NCBI GenBank assembly: GCA_002504845.1
Contig: DATW01000001.1
Span: 1 to 31,250, forward strand
Direction: 5' to 3'
Length of the DNA stretch: 31,250 bases
From: Euryarchaeota archaeon UBA250
Lineage (GTDB): Archaea; Thermoplasmatota; Poseidoniia; Poseidoniales; Thalassarchaeaceae
The notes under the pieces: generated by a model
What the model was told of the DNA's origin: nothing
The model's input: the letters and a program-made list of their open reading frames with translations, nothing else
Databases searched by the model: none
Position numbers and translations under genes: made by a program
Shown here: positions 7,226 through 17,200 of the stretch, one piece after another
How the letters are laid out: every line of letters begins with the position of its first letter
How positions within the stretch are numbered: position 1 is the first letter of the stretch

Positions 7226-8487
7226 TTACACTCCTCTTTGTACCTCTCATACACCTCTCTGAAGAGTGCAACGTCTGACTCAAATGAATCCGGCAGTAAT
7301 GGCCCGAAGGAGAATCTGAAGAACCGAGAATACGGGCTCTGATAGCTAGGATCTTTTGAGTGGGGTCTATCCATATCGCAGTCGCTGGCGCACAGAATAG
7401 CCGCTCCATGCTTGAAAAGCCGTTTATTCAACTCACCACTCGTCATACCTTCAGGCAATTCAAGCCAATGGTAGAACCCGCCATCTCCCGTGTACACGCT
7501 CAAACCCATGTCTTCGAACGCCTTCCCATAACGTTCGCGTTGCCAATTGTAGTGCTGCTCTACAGCCTTGCGTGCCTTCTGAACTCTCTTCGGCTCAAGG
7601 AGCTTGACGGCATAGTGCTGTGAAGGATGACTAACCCCCCCCATCCCGAAACTCGAATAGTTTGCCATGGTCTCGATATTCGTCTTGCTTGCAATGATCC
7701 AACCCACGCGAATACCCGGTGACTGAAGCCCCTTCGTACAAGCCCCTGCGAGGAATACATTGCTCGCGTCAAGGTCTCTAACAAACTCAATCCCGCTTAC
7801 TGATGGTGAGTGAAACATCTCATACGCTTCATCAAGTAAAAGTCCGTTGCCAGGCTCTTCAGACCTCTCTATCAGATCCTTCAACTCATCACCCCATCGA
7901 GTTTGACCGGATGGGTTCTGTGGATTTGAGATGACCGGCATCAAACCTACCCCATCAGGAATTCCTGAACGATCGAAATAATCTGAATTGTTGGGATGGA
8001 AATTATTCTCTTTGGTATATGCAACGGTTTCGTAAGAGGTATTCGTCTGAGTTAGTATGTCCAGATAAGCTGGCCATTCTATGCTTCCAATCCTTACTTT
8101 GACATGTTCTTTGAGGAATGCCATAACCGTGTAAATGCCCGGTCTCCCCCCTGCAAAGACCATCACGTTATCTGGAGTGATTGATGATCCATATTGTGAA
8201 TTATAGTACTCCACAATCGATTCTCGCAACATGGGGTGCCCCCAGGCTTTGGGATAGAATCGATCTTCCCATGTCACTTCGACGCTATCGGGAAGAGACG
8301 GACCGCCAAATTTGTCAAGTGCCCTAGTCAGAGGAAAACCCTGCGACCAAGGATGCGTCCCTTCAGCACCCATGAACTTTCCAAAACTGTCTTTGAAAGC
8401 GTAGAGCGTCTCGTATATACCCATGGGAGGGCAGTTATCTGAAAGGAAGAAATGAGTTTTCGCTGCAGATTTTCCACTATCCGCCAT
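7207..8487 (-). CDS. PLP-dependent aminotransferase, class I/II fold
   Basis: The 426-residue protein is a fold-type I PLP enzyme of the aspartate aminotransferase superfamily. It shows ISNPQNPSG at 186-194 (the cofactor-contacting Asn191), LLLDEAYE with Asp219 pairing with the pyridine nitrogen, and GACTKGLQSPGIRVGW at 248-263 with the Schiff-base Lys252 and phosphate-binding Arg260. A C-terminal RFFRFSFG carries the probable substrate-carboxylate arginine. The segment DNCPPMGIYETLYAFKDSF at the N-terminus and the Cys/Asp-rich CASDCDMD near the end are not diagnostic for a substrate I can name. The frame stays open upstream to 8802 across the divergent aldolase; ATG 8487 is the first start consistent with the neighbour and the fold. 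Amino acid or keto acid substrate is unknown. Confidence 0.85.
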   Translation of the reverse strand: MADSGKSAAKTHFFLSDNCPPMGIYETLYAFKDSFGKFMGAEGTHPWSQGFPLTRALDKFGGPSLPDSVEVTWEDRFYPKAWGHPMLRESIVEYYNSQYGSSITPDNVMVFAGGRPGIYTVMAFLKEHVKVRIGSIEWPAYLDILTQTNTSYETVAYTKENNFHPNNSDYFDRSGIPDGVGLMPVISNPQNPSGQTRWGDELKDLIERSEEPGNGLLLDEAYEMFHSPSVSGIEFVRDLDASNVFLAGACTKGLQSPGIRVGWIIASKTNIETMANYSSFGMGGVSHPSQHYAVKLLEPKRVQKARKAVEQHYNWQRERYGKAFEDMGLSVYTGDGGFYHWLELPEGMTSGELNKRLFKHGAAILCASDCDMDRPHSKDPSYQSPYSRFFRFSFGPLLPDSFESDVALFREVYERYKEECNHSAGA

Positions 8488-8590
8488 GTCCCCGCGAGAA
8501 GACCGAGATAAATCATCATGTCCCCCTTGTAGGAAGCTCAAAACCGCACAATGATCACACGAACATCCTATTTGTTCGAGCCAATCCGCT

Positions 8591-9643
8591 ATGGGCGTGA
8601 GATACGCTGCCAGTGACCGAGTTGACCTCAGAAGCGACACAGTCACACAACCAACTCCAGGCATGAGAAGAGCAATGGCTGAAGCCGACGTTGGCGATGA
8701 TGTATTGGGAGACGACCCTACTGTAATCGAACTCCAGAATAGATTAGCGAGGCTTACGGGCAAAGATGCCGCTCTTTTCGTTCCGTCTGGAACAATGTCC
8801 AATGCAATCTCAATCAGGGCACAAACAAGCCCAGGGGATGAGATAGTAGCAGAAAGACACAGCCATATCTACATCTACGAAGGTGGTGGATATGCAGCAT
8901 TATCTGGATGTTCGATAGCACTCGTCCCAGGTGTCCGAGGTATAATGCGTCCAGAGGATGTCAAAAACTCCATCCGAAAAGGAGATGGAAGCCTTGGACA
9001 CTATCCAAATGGATCATTAGTATGCGTTGAGAACACCTCTAACCGTGGAGGCGGCGCAATTTACCCACAGGAAACAATGGATTCGATATGCAAGATCGCC
9101 AAAGATAACAACTGCAACTCTCACTTGGACGGCGCTAGGATGTTCAATGCAGTCGTCGCCACAGGAACCCCTCCAGATAGAATGGTCCGTGATTTCGATA
9201 CGGTTTCGATCTGCCTCTCGAAAGGTCTCGGGTCCCCGGTGGGGTCGGTCTTAGTGGGCTCGAATGAAACAATCAGCCTTGCGCATAGGTGGAGAAAGAT
9301 GTTCGGAGGCGGCATGCGCCAAGCAGGAATCATCGCAGCCGCAGGAATATACGCCCTAGAAAATCACGTTGAACGCCTCATTGAGGACCATCTCAACGCC
9401 CATGCATTGGCTGAATCCATCAATGATATGGACGGCTTCACCATAGATATGGAATCGGTTGAGACAAATATGGTTTACATTAGAACTGCTGGTGAGAATG
9501 CAGAACATATCGTCCAGAAATTATCGGAAGACGGCATTGACGTGCTTTCGATAGACGAATCTAATATCCGGGTAGTGACACATCTGCATATCACCCCTGA
9601 AGATATTGAAAGGACCATCTCTGCATTCTCAAAGCTGACGTAG
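8591..9643 (+). CDS. ltaE: low-specificity L-threonine aldolase (beta-eliminating lyase family)
   Basis: This PLP enzyme cleaves L-threonine or allo-threonine to glycine and acetaldehyde. The 350 residues begin with the diagnostic VDLRSDTVTQPTPGM (11-25), then DVGDDVLGDDPT (33-43), FVPSGTMSN (63-71), AERHSHIYIYEGGG (87-100), SHLDGARMFNA (177-187, Asp180 and Arg183 contacting PLP) and ICLSKGLGSPVGSVLVG (207-223) with Schiff-base Lys211. This set distinguishes threonine aldolases from tryptophanases and tyrosine phenol-lyase. It is divergent from the aminotransferase with about 100 bases between the starts. No strong Shine-Dalgarno is present before ATG 8591. The enzyme could supply glycine or salvage threonine; beta-hydroxy amino acid specificity cannot be read from sequence. 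Confidence 0.93.
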   Translation: MGVRYAASDRVDLRSDTVTQPTPGMRRAMAEADVGDDVLGDDPTVIELQNRLARLTGKDAALFVPSGTMSNAISIRAQTSPGDEIVAERHSHIYIYEGGGYAALSGCSIALVPGVRGIMRPEDVKNSIRKGDGSLGHYPNGSLVCVENTSNRGGGAIYPQETMDSICKIAKDNNCNSHLDGARMFNAVVATGTPPDRMVRDFDTVSICLSKGLGSPVGSVLVGSNETISLAHRWRKMFGGGMRQAGIIAAAGIYALENHVERLIEDHLNAHALAESINDMDGFTIDMESVETNMVYIRTAGENAEHIVQKLSEDGIDVLSIDESNIRVVTHLHITPEDIERTISAFSKLT

Positions 9644-9652
9644 GTCCGAACG

Positions 9653-9660
9653 CTTCTTAT
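9653..9660 (+). promoter_or_regulatory. TATA-like element for the thioredoxin-like/addB/addA unit
   Basis: CTTCTTAT ends 23 bases before ATG 9684, and no Shine-Dalgarno lies between them. The position (centre about 27 upstream) resembles the element before 5113 and suggests a leaderless transcript that would continue into the two overlapping helicase-nuclease genes. Confidence 0.4.
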
Positions 9661-9683
9661 CCGCAGTCAGCGACCTAGCCCCG

Positions 9684-10643
9684 ATGAGGATGAGAGCATA
9701 CTCCATCATAATCCTCTTCGCAGTCATGTCGCTGACTGCAATCTCATCAGGTCAGTCAAACCCAGGAGAAATGCCATGGATCGACGCCACCGAAGACTCC
9801 GATGGAGGATCTGTTGCAATATTATCAACTTCAGCGAACAACCACTCTTCTTCCTCTTCATCAGTCTCAGAGGCCCCGATACTGATCGAAGTCTATACAG
9901 CCACATGGTGTGAGACCTGCATACCTGCTGAAGACGCCCTTGAATCAGAGACGTCTGAATTAGATGTGGAGATAATCAAGTTCCATCGTCATCTTTTCGA
10001 GATTGAAGATCCGTTTGGTAACAACAACACTGAGGGGCGGTGGCTCAGCAGATACGGGCCTGCTTCAGTCGCTGCTGATGAGAATGCTCGAACACCCCCA
10101 ACGGTTATCGTATCCGGAGAGCGTATGCACATCGGATCAACCCCATCGGCAAGCATGACATTGGCCGAAGAATACCGAGAAAGCCTCAATCTCGTCACCC
10201 CTCCTCCAATAAGTGAAAATTCGAATTTGGAAATCACGTGGGACGGGCAAATCCTTGATTGGACCTGGACGTGGGAAGAAGAGAAATCGAGATGTAGGAC
10301 TACATGCGATTCAGTTACCACAGATCTCACCTTGCTAATCAGAGAGACCTCAGGAGATTTCCTTGAGGGGGCAAACGGACAGGGCGTCTATCACAACATC
10401 CTCCGCGACGCAATACCCCTAGAAGCAACAGGTTCGAAGAATATCGAACTACCTTCTGCTTGGGATGGAGATGACCTTGAATTCATCTTCATTGTCGATT
10501 GGGTGGAGCACCCCCCGGAAAGCTCTCTTTTCCAGGAACTACCTTTCGAGAATTCCCTTTCTGTGATTGTAATTGTACTCCTGGGCGCGATAATTGCCCC
10601 ATTAATACGTAAATCCGACGCCGGGTTCAATAACCCTCGATGA
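9684..10643 (+). CDS. secreted, membrane-anchored thioredoxin-like protein
   Basis: The 319-residue product starts with a signal peptide (hydrophobic 5-21) and ends with a transmembrane helix (about 291-309) followed by a basic tail, so the domain is predicted outside the cell, held by the C-terminal anchor. A serine-rich linker (53-62) precedes a thioredoxin fold: LIEVYTATWCETC with the redox pair Cys76/Cys79, and TPPTVIV (138-144) supplying the cis-proline loop. After the fold comes a beta-rich region with a second cysteine pair (about 210 and 214) in SRCRTTCDS. It may act as a thiol-disulfide oxidoreductase for exported proteins; the direction of electron flow cannot be inferred. No DsbB or DsbD homologue is adjacent. 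Its stop overlaps the next start (ATGA), an odd pairing with a DNA repair gene. Confidence 0.8.
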   Translation: MRMRAYSIIILFAVMSLTAISSGQSNPGEMPWIDATEDSDGGSVAILSTSANNHSSSSSSVSEAPILIEVYTATWCETCIPAEDALESETSELDVEIIKFHRHLFEIEDPFGNNNTEGRWLSRYGPASVAADENARTPPTVIVSGERMHIGSTPSASMTLAEEYRESLNLVTPPPISENSNLEITWDGQILDWTWTWEEEKSRCRTTCDSVTTDLTLLIRETSGDFLEGANGQGVYHNILRDAIPLEATGSKNIELPSAWDGDDLEFIFIVDWVEHPPESSLFQELPFENSLSVIVIVLLGAIIAPLIRKSDAGFNNPR

Positions 10644-13600
10644 TGCTCTCCGTATCCGACATGACCATCCCAACGAGACTCACTGTTGAAGAGGTCCCTC
10701 CCGGGCCTCTACCCCAATGGGTGAATGAACAGGCAGTGAATCAAGCCAGGAACAGCATATCGATGCCAACTTGTAGTAAGATGATATTCATCCACCCCAA
10801 TCAGACTTCAAGAAGGGAGATGCTCGATTTAATAGAAAATGAGGTACCAGCATTTGACCGCTCAACACATCACACATTGGGTTCACTGACTTTCGCACTT
10901 GGGGCCGATTTACAGTTGCAGCGCCCCTTGAAAAGAGATCCCATCTTGGATGAATGCACTCACATTCTAACTGCTCGCGCCGCTGAAAAACTCAGATTTC
11001 CATACCTCCATCCTCTTGAGAATAGAGCATGGCATCGCAGCAAGACGGATGCACTAATTGAACTTCATAGCACCCTGTCGATGGAAGATTCTATTGAAGG
11101 GTGGATAGGGGCGACAGAAGCATTAGAATTTAGGAAGATACTCAATCATATTTCAGAAAATTTAGGTGGTATGCACCCCGACTTATTCACTTCTAAAATA
11201 GTTAAGACATTGGAAAGAACCGAGAAAATCACCCCATTTACCTTCGAAGAAATTGATGGTATTTTGATGCTGGATCACGACCCATCTCTCCCTAGGCTGA
11301 ATCTTAGATTGATGAAGGCTATTACCAGATTCGTTCCAATACACCAACTCACACATTCTGGAAGCTACCGTTTGGGGGAACACGGAATACAGATCCAAGA
11401 TATCTACCCAATAAGCAAACAGAATGAACTCCCATCGTGGATTCCAACACATCCGCTGAGTACCGATCAAACAGAAAATGAGGTACATGATATCGAAATA
11501 GAAATTGAGAAGGACTCCATCAGAGCTGCTGCAATGCTCATATCTGAGACAAGATCATCCAATCCAAACGCCTCAATAATGATAATCGATCCAGACTGGC
11601 AGAAAAGAGCATCAGAATGGCGCCGTTCGATTGAATTGATACCTTCGGCCATACCTCCCTACCAACTCCAAACGCGACTCGCCAATCCGTTGATGAGGTC
11701 CATTGTAGCCTCTTTGTCTCTTGCACAAGGGAACCGTTCATTTTCCCTTGAAAAAATTCGTGAAATTGCCATAAATGACCATCTAACAACCCTCCAGAAT
11801 CCCATCCACCACCCTTCTAACTCCAATATCACGCCCCGGTGCCACCTAGATCTTCTCGAGGAACACGCTCTTAACTGCCACATAACCGGCGGCCCAGGTG
11901 CCATACAGCAATGGTTAGAATCCCTATCTAAGACAAGAGAGGCGGAAGATAATGAAAGATGGGAAGATCTTCAATGGTGGATACTCAAACTTGTCAACTC
12001 GATACGACATTTACTACCAGAGTGGGAAATTGAATCAATCAGTGACAAATCCCTCTATGTTGGTTGTTCCACAGGTAACACACTCCCCCTTCCCAAGCCA
12101 TACTACGATTCGGATGAATGGTTCGAAGCCCTCTTGTCTAGAATCTCGTCGACCGAGAAAGAATCGCACCAATCACCAAACAATAATTTGGCCCAACAGA
12201 CTGTAGAATTTATCCGAAAACAAACGTCACTTCTAGCTCAATCAATGAAAAATCTTGATATTAAATTAGAGAAATCAGGCCCACTGTGGGCAGAAAGAAT
12301 CCTCCGAGTGATAGCAGATCCCGAAATTAAATCACAGACGATCGATGATCCTAATCTGAGGATACTCACTCCAAAGGATGCACTGGGATGCACTGCAGAT
12401 ATCGTGCTGATGACCCATCTTTCATCCACTTCATGGCCAATGCACTCGCCAAGAATACCCCTTCTTGGAGAAGAAGACAGACATGCACTAAACATACTGA
12501 GGCCGGACTCCAAAATAAAATCTGCAAGGCACTCTATGCGACATCTCCTCCATGCTGCCCCAGCAGTGGCCGTAATTCGTGTAGGACAAGACAATCAAGA
12601 CCACCCCCCGTCATTCATCCTCGATGAATGGCTCAACGATCAAAACAAACCTGCTAACCAGCAGATACCGAGAGAACAACTTTCGAGAGGACCCAGATAC
12701 CGTCTGATGAATGACGGCAACCATCTAAGATCCGGAAAACCAGCCTCTATCAAGCCAATGGGGACCTTCTCATCACTCGTACAACTCAGTAGCGATCTAG
12801 TTAATGACATGCTATCTAGAAGACCAACGTCACCAGATGATGATGGGTATTTACCTGAGAAATCTCTTTCCAGACTTCTCATACCGCCTTCAGAGAATCT
12901 AGCATCAGCACCTTCAAGAGCGGCAAAAAACCCTCCAAGATCCAATCGACGCTGGCCAGTGGTGGAAGCTGGGAAATCGTCCTCAAAAACCGCTACTATC
13001 GATCCAAGACCCATAATCCCCTGGCGTTCAAACATACATGAGCATGATCAAAGACAAGGTCATAGTGATATTTCCATACAGCGTAAAACATGGTCCCCCA
13101 GCCGCCTCAAAGTATGGCTTGATTGTCCTCGTCGCGGGTGGCTCAAAGAAAGGCTCTCGATTTCTGAGGATGAAAGAACGAGTCAAGATCTGGACCCGAG
13201 AATATACGGAAACATACTCCATGCTGTACACCACGATATATTGAGCACCGTACTAGGCATCGAAGAGGGATCCGAAGAATTAGAAGTCAACCCCGAAAAT
13301 CGCCCACTTTCTCTTGCTATTAGCGGGATGAATATTGATGATTTGATGTTGATAGGTTTGAACTCATTAGCCGACAGAGCCCCATGGCTAACTAGGACAA
13401 ACGCAGTCGCAATCCAACGTCTATGGATGCTTACCGGAATGACCTCTAAAGAGTGGGCGCTGTGGCTTTCAGACCCCCGTCCAGTAACTCCCGCTGGAAG
13501 AATAGGCGCCATGATTCTCGCAGATATCCGGGTACCAAGTACTGCACCCATAGCAACAGAGTGGAAGATCCACCAACCCCCAAGAGACCTGAAAATAATC

Positions 13601-14242
13601 ATCCCTCCTGAGTTTGTTGAGAAGAACAGGGGCCGTCTGAAGCCATTCACACCAAGCGGATTTATCGATCGCGTAGACCTAGTCCCTTTCGATCTAGAAC
13701 GCACTCAATGGGTCGATGAAGCAGGGAGTAAGGAAGTAGCCCCTTTGAGAGTTCAAGGATCAGGCTGGCGGCCACGTCGAATGGTTGTGATAAGAGACCT
13801 GAAATCCACAGAAGCCGCCACTCCACCGAAAGACCGCCACAAGAAGGGACTCTTCGAAGAATTACAATTGGCCATCTATGCAAGAGCATGGGAACTGTCT
13901 CACCCAGGAGACCTTGTTGTGGGTACGGGAATCAGTGTTCTAGGATACGAATCTGAGCACCTCGTTGAGATCTCGAAATGGGCACCTTCATGGATGCACG
14001 AGGGAGATGCAGGGACAATCACCCGACTGGTCAAGGATCTTTACAGATTTCACGATGAGGACTCACAAGCCGAATCTGATCCATTCCGTGCATGGCTCAC
14101 CCAGAGGCTGATCGTTGCCAGTGGGGTCGTCACTCATGCAAGTTCTGGGTTGATAAATCCGACTCCGGATGTTCATGTTTGTTCATATTGTGAGGCCAGA
14201 CATATTTGCGACCGGAGAGCAAGGGGGAGTTTCGTACAATGA
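10640..14242 (+). CDS. addB: AddB-like helicase-nuclease subunit with Fe-S cluster signature
   Basis: The 1,200-residue protein resembles AddB, the partner of AddA in resecting double-strand DNA ends for recombination. The C-terminal RecB-type nuclease is clear: His861 in GNILHAVHHD, Asp1010 in GFIDRVDLV, Asp1053-x-Lys1055 in VIRDLKSTEA, and ELQLAIYARAW. Four cysteines, Cys829 (DCPRRGW) and Cys1181, 1184 and 1190 (CSYCEARHIC), reproduce the C...C-x2-C-x5-C pattern that binds a 4Fe-4S cluster in Bacillus AddB. The N-terminal helicase-like part is divergent, and the Walker A position reads HPNQTSRRE, so it is unlikely to hydrolyse ATP. It overlaps the thioredoxin-like gene by four bases and addA by four bases (both ATGA), which argues for one transcript and a physical complex. 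Confidence 0.85.
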   Translation: MMLSVSDMTIPTRLTVEEVPPGPLPQWVNEQAVNQARNSISMPTCSKMIFIHPNQTSRREMLDLIENEVPAFDRSTHHTLGSLTFALGADLQLQRPLKRDPILDECTHILTARAAEKLRFPYLHPLENRAWHRSKTDALIELHSTLSMEDSIEGWIGATEALEFRKILNHISENLGGMHPDLFTSKIVKTLERTEKITPFTFEEIDGILMLDHDPSLPRLNLRLMKAITRFVPIHQLTHSGSYRLGEHGIQIQDIYPISKQNELPSWIPTHPLSTDQTENEVHDIEIEIEKDSIRAAAMLISETRSSNPNASIMIIDPDWQKRASEWRRSIELIPSAIPPYQLQTRLANPLMRSIVASLSLAQGNRSFSLEKIREIAINDHLTTLQNPIHHPSNSNITPRCHLDLLEEHALNCHITGGPGAIQQWLESLSKTREAEDNERWEDLQWWILKLVNSIRHLLPEWEIESISDKSLYVGCSTGNTLPLPKPYYDSDEWFEALLSRISSTEKESHQSPNNNLAQQTVEFIRKQTSLLAQSMKNLDIKLEKSGPLWAERILRVIADPEIKSQTIDDPNLRILTPKDALGCTADIVLMTHLSSTSWPMHSPRIPLLGEEDRHALNILRPDSKIKSARHSMRHLLHAAPAVAVIRVGQDNQDHPPSFILDEWLNDQNKPANQQIPREQLSRGPRYRLMNDGNHLRSGKPASIKPMGTFSSLVQLSSDLVNDMLSRRPTSPDDDGYLPEKSLSRLLIPPSENLASAPSRAAKNPPRSNRRWPVVEAGKSSSKTATIDPRPIIPWRSNIHEHDQRQGHSDISIQRKTWSPSRLKVWLDCPRRGWLKERLSISEDERTSQDLDPRIYGNILHAVHHDILSTVLGIEEGSEELEVNPENRPLSLAISGMNIDDLMLIGLNSLADRAPWLTRTNAVAIQRLWMLTGMTSKEWALWLSDPRPVTPAGRIGAMILADIRVPSTAPIATEWKIHQPPRDLKIIIPPEFVEKNRGRLKPFTPSGFIDRVDLVPFDLERTQWVDEAGSKEVAPLRVQGSGWRPRRMVVIRDLKSTEAATPPKDRHKKGLFEELQLAIYARAWELSHPGDLVVGTGISVLGYESEHLVEISKWAPSWMHEGDAGTITRLVKDLYRFHDEDSQAESDPFRAWLTQRLIVASGVVTHASSGLINPTPDVHVCSYCEARHICDRRARGSFVQ

Positions 14243-17200
14243 CTCGCCCCAACACTGGACAAAGACTCGCATTAAATTTAGATGCGCATATAGCGATAGA
14301 TGCAGGTGCGGGAACAGGAAAAACAAGGACGATAGTAGATCGCGCAGTACAGCATTATTTGGCAAACAGACAACGAGCAACGGAGATACTCCCACAACCC
14401 GAACGCCCTAAAATGACTTCTCTCGGTAAAATTCGCTCATCAAAGACGGAAATGACGGACCCGATTCTCTGGAAGGGCCTATTGCCAGGAGAAGTCGTCC
14501 TCCTCACATTCACAAAAGCAGCTGCGAATGAAATGAGAACCCGTCTAAGGGAGAGCATATCCAATCTCAAAGTTGGTACAAGGGACAGGGAGCAGAATTC
14601 CGACCCAAGGCTTCGCTCTGAAGCAGATAAGGAGCAACTCACAATGCTTCTCGAAGACGCACCAATCGGTACAATCCATTCTTTTTTCTCTAGGTTGATA
14701 GCCCCACACTTGACCACATTAGGCGAACCCATCAATGACGACATTGTCACCGATGCGCAGAGAGAGACTCTGCGTATCGACGCTATCGACGCTTTCTGGA
14801 GATTGCCATCCGACCCTTTCCGATTTACAGCGTCGGATTCCGAATTACTTCAGAGCGAACACGCTTTGAGTATCCTAAGAGCTAGGGACAGGCTAACCAA
14901 GGCGTACTCCGGACGAAGAAGGCTGAACGGACTGTTACAAGGCCTTCTTAGAAACTCGATTTTGGTGGAAGAGGCTTCTAGAGGTCTCTCTGGGGAAATG
15001 AAGATTGAACATACGCTACTGCTGGAGACTTTGTTCCCAGAGGAATCCCATATCCCCAATTCGCCGATCTTCAACGAGATACATCAGTCTCTGAGCCATT
15101 TTATCGATATAGTCAAGGATAAAAGACACGTATTTTCTCCAAGTGGGTGGAATAAAAATGATCGAGTCGAACTTCTAAACCATCTTGCTGAAACCCATCC
15201 AGATACATTCATAGGAAAAATTTCTTGGATATCGAAACTCATGTATGCTTCTAATAAAAATCCACTTAATGAAAAATCAAAATTCTTCCCAAACAACACC
15301 ATAGCAACATCTGAAAATTGGCCTTCTGGAATTCTTCCTCTGGGTAAAATGGGACGAACAAATGAATCCAAAGAAGCAAAAGAGCAGTTCAAAGAATCAA
15401 CTCAGAATATTCGAGAATTATTGGAAAGCGATGATGCTTCTGAGATTATGAGATACGCCACGACAATGAGCCATTTGGAACCTTTCAGGGGAGCACAATC
15501 TGTACCATACCCGCCGCCCGAACGACCCCAAGAAAATCCAGAGGTAGTTTCCTACACAATGACAATCGAGTCTGAGGCCGATCATCTCGAAGATCTACGC
15601 CTCGCAATGTCTGGACTAATGGAGATTCTGAGGGGCCTAAAATTGAGAGAAGGTATACGTGATCATGATGACAGCCTCAGACTTGCAAGCGACCTCCTCC
15701 TCCTCAATTGCCCACGCATATGCAAAATTGAGGGACTATATCCTAGTGAAGCAATAAGAATCTTGGATCGAGGTCCCAAGGAACCATGGCAAGATGATCA
15801 TATCGAGAAAGCTCTCCATCAACTACACTCCATGATTGGAGAAGATGAACACACTCTTTCCGAAGTCGCGCTCAAACAAGCAGCCGTTGACCTGGAGCAA
15901 CGATTCAGCACTCTGAAGTCGATTAGGAGGAGATTTCGAGCATTCATCATAGATGAAGCTCAGGACAACTCTCCTTTGCAATGGAGGCTATTAGCAAGAT
16001 TGTGGGGGCCGAGAGAAACCAAACCTGGCGAGAATGAAATCCCAGAAACACCATGGCAGCCCACCGTTTGCTATGTGGGCGACATCAAACAGTCAATCTA
16101 TGCTTTCAGACAAGCCGAACCATCTAGGTTTAGAGAATATAGCAATCACCTGAGGTCGATCAATTCATGGGAATTAGATAACATACCAATTCTTTCGAAT
16201 GACCCTCCTCTTCGTTCGAAGAATAAGAGCCGTGACCCCAGACATGAACATGAAGCTGCATTCGCCACCGCGGGGGCACGGCGAATCGCCTCAGGAAGAG
16301 ATCTTGAACCATGGATAAGATTTGATCAGGTCGATGGCCCAGGAGAAAGCATATCTCCACAAGATATCGAAGCAAGGTCAGAGGGACTGATACGCCTTGA
16401 TGTGAATTTCAGGACAAAGAGTGGTTTGCTCAATGCCATGAATGAATGGTGGAGAGACGTATTCTCAGAACGTCATAGGACGGTGAGAACGGGATCGTGG
16501 TATGCCGATGCACAAGACCTCAGGTCTCCAAGTCAGTTCGACCAGTGCTATGGGGGTCTCGAAGAGGGTGATCCCTCTCTGGGAGTAGTCGAGAGACTAC
16601 AGGGAAGCGGTCACATAGAATGGATATGCCCATCCGCTGAGGAAATTTCGGGTGATCCGCCAGAAGATCTAACGACAGCCGTCAACCCACTATTCAATGA
16701 TCAGTCTGGAAATGTTGACCGCATTGCACGACTTATTGCTATGAGGGTTAAATCTCTGATTGAAGGAAATCCGGTTAGGATAAAGAGCGCCGAAGGAGCT
16801 TGGATAAGCCAAGAGTGTAATCCAGTCAAACCTGATGACATAATGATCCTGATGGCGACTAGAACCGGCATAAGAGACGCCTTGCTAAGAGAGTTTTCGG
16901 AATACGATATAAACGCACACGCAGATCAAGAAGGAGACTTATTCGAACGCCCCGCTGCAAGCATCATCGAGGCATTATTCCAGTTCTGTGCCCGACCAAA
17001 ATCCAGGCATCACGCGGCTTGGGTTTCGAGATCACCCCTCATAGGATTGTCGGATAGCGATCTAGACAAATTTATTCTCGGTACGGACGAGGGTGATAAT
17101 TTAATGCATAAATTAGCACTTTTCCTGAAAGGAGTTCCCGCAGGAAGAATGGTGGAAAGATGGATACGTTTGATAAATTCTGGAAGAGTATTAGATGTGC

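Noticed and set aside
8488..8802. N-terminal extension of the aminotransferase frame
   Set aside because: It runs antisense through the start of the threonine aldolase gene, has no family resemblance, and ATG 8487 gives a normal-length enzyme.
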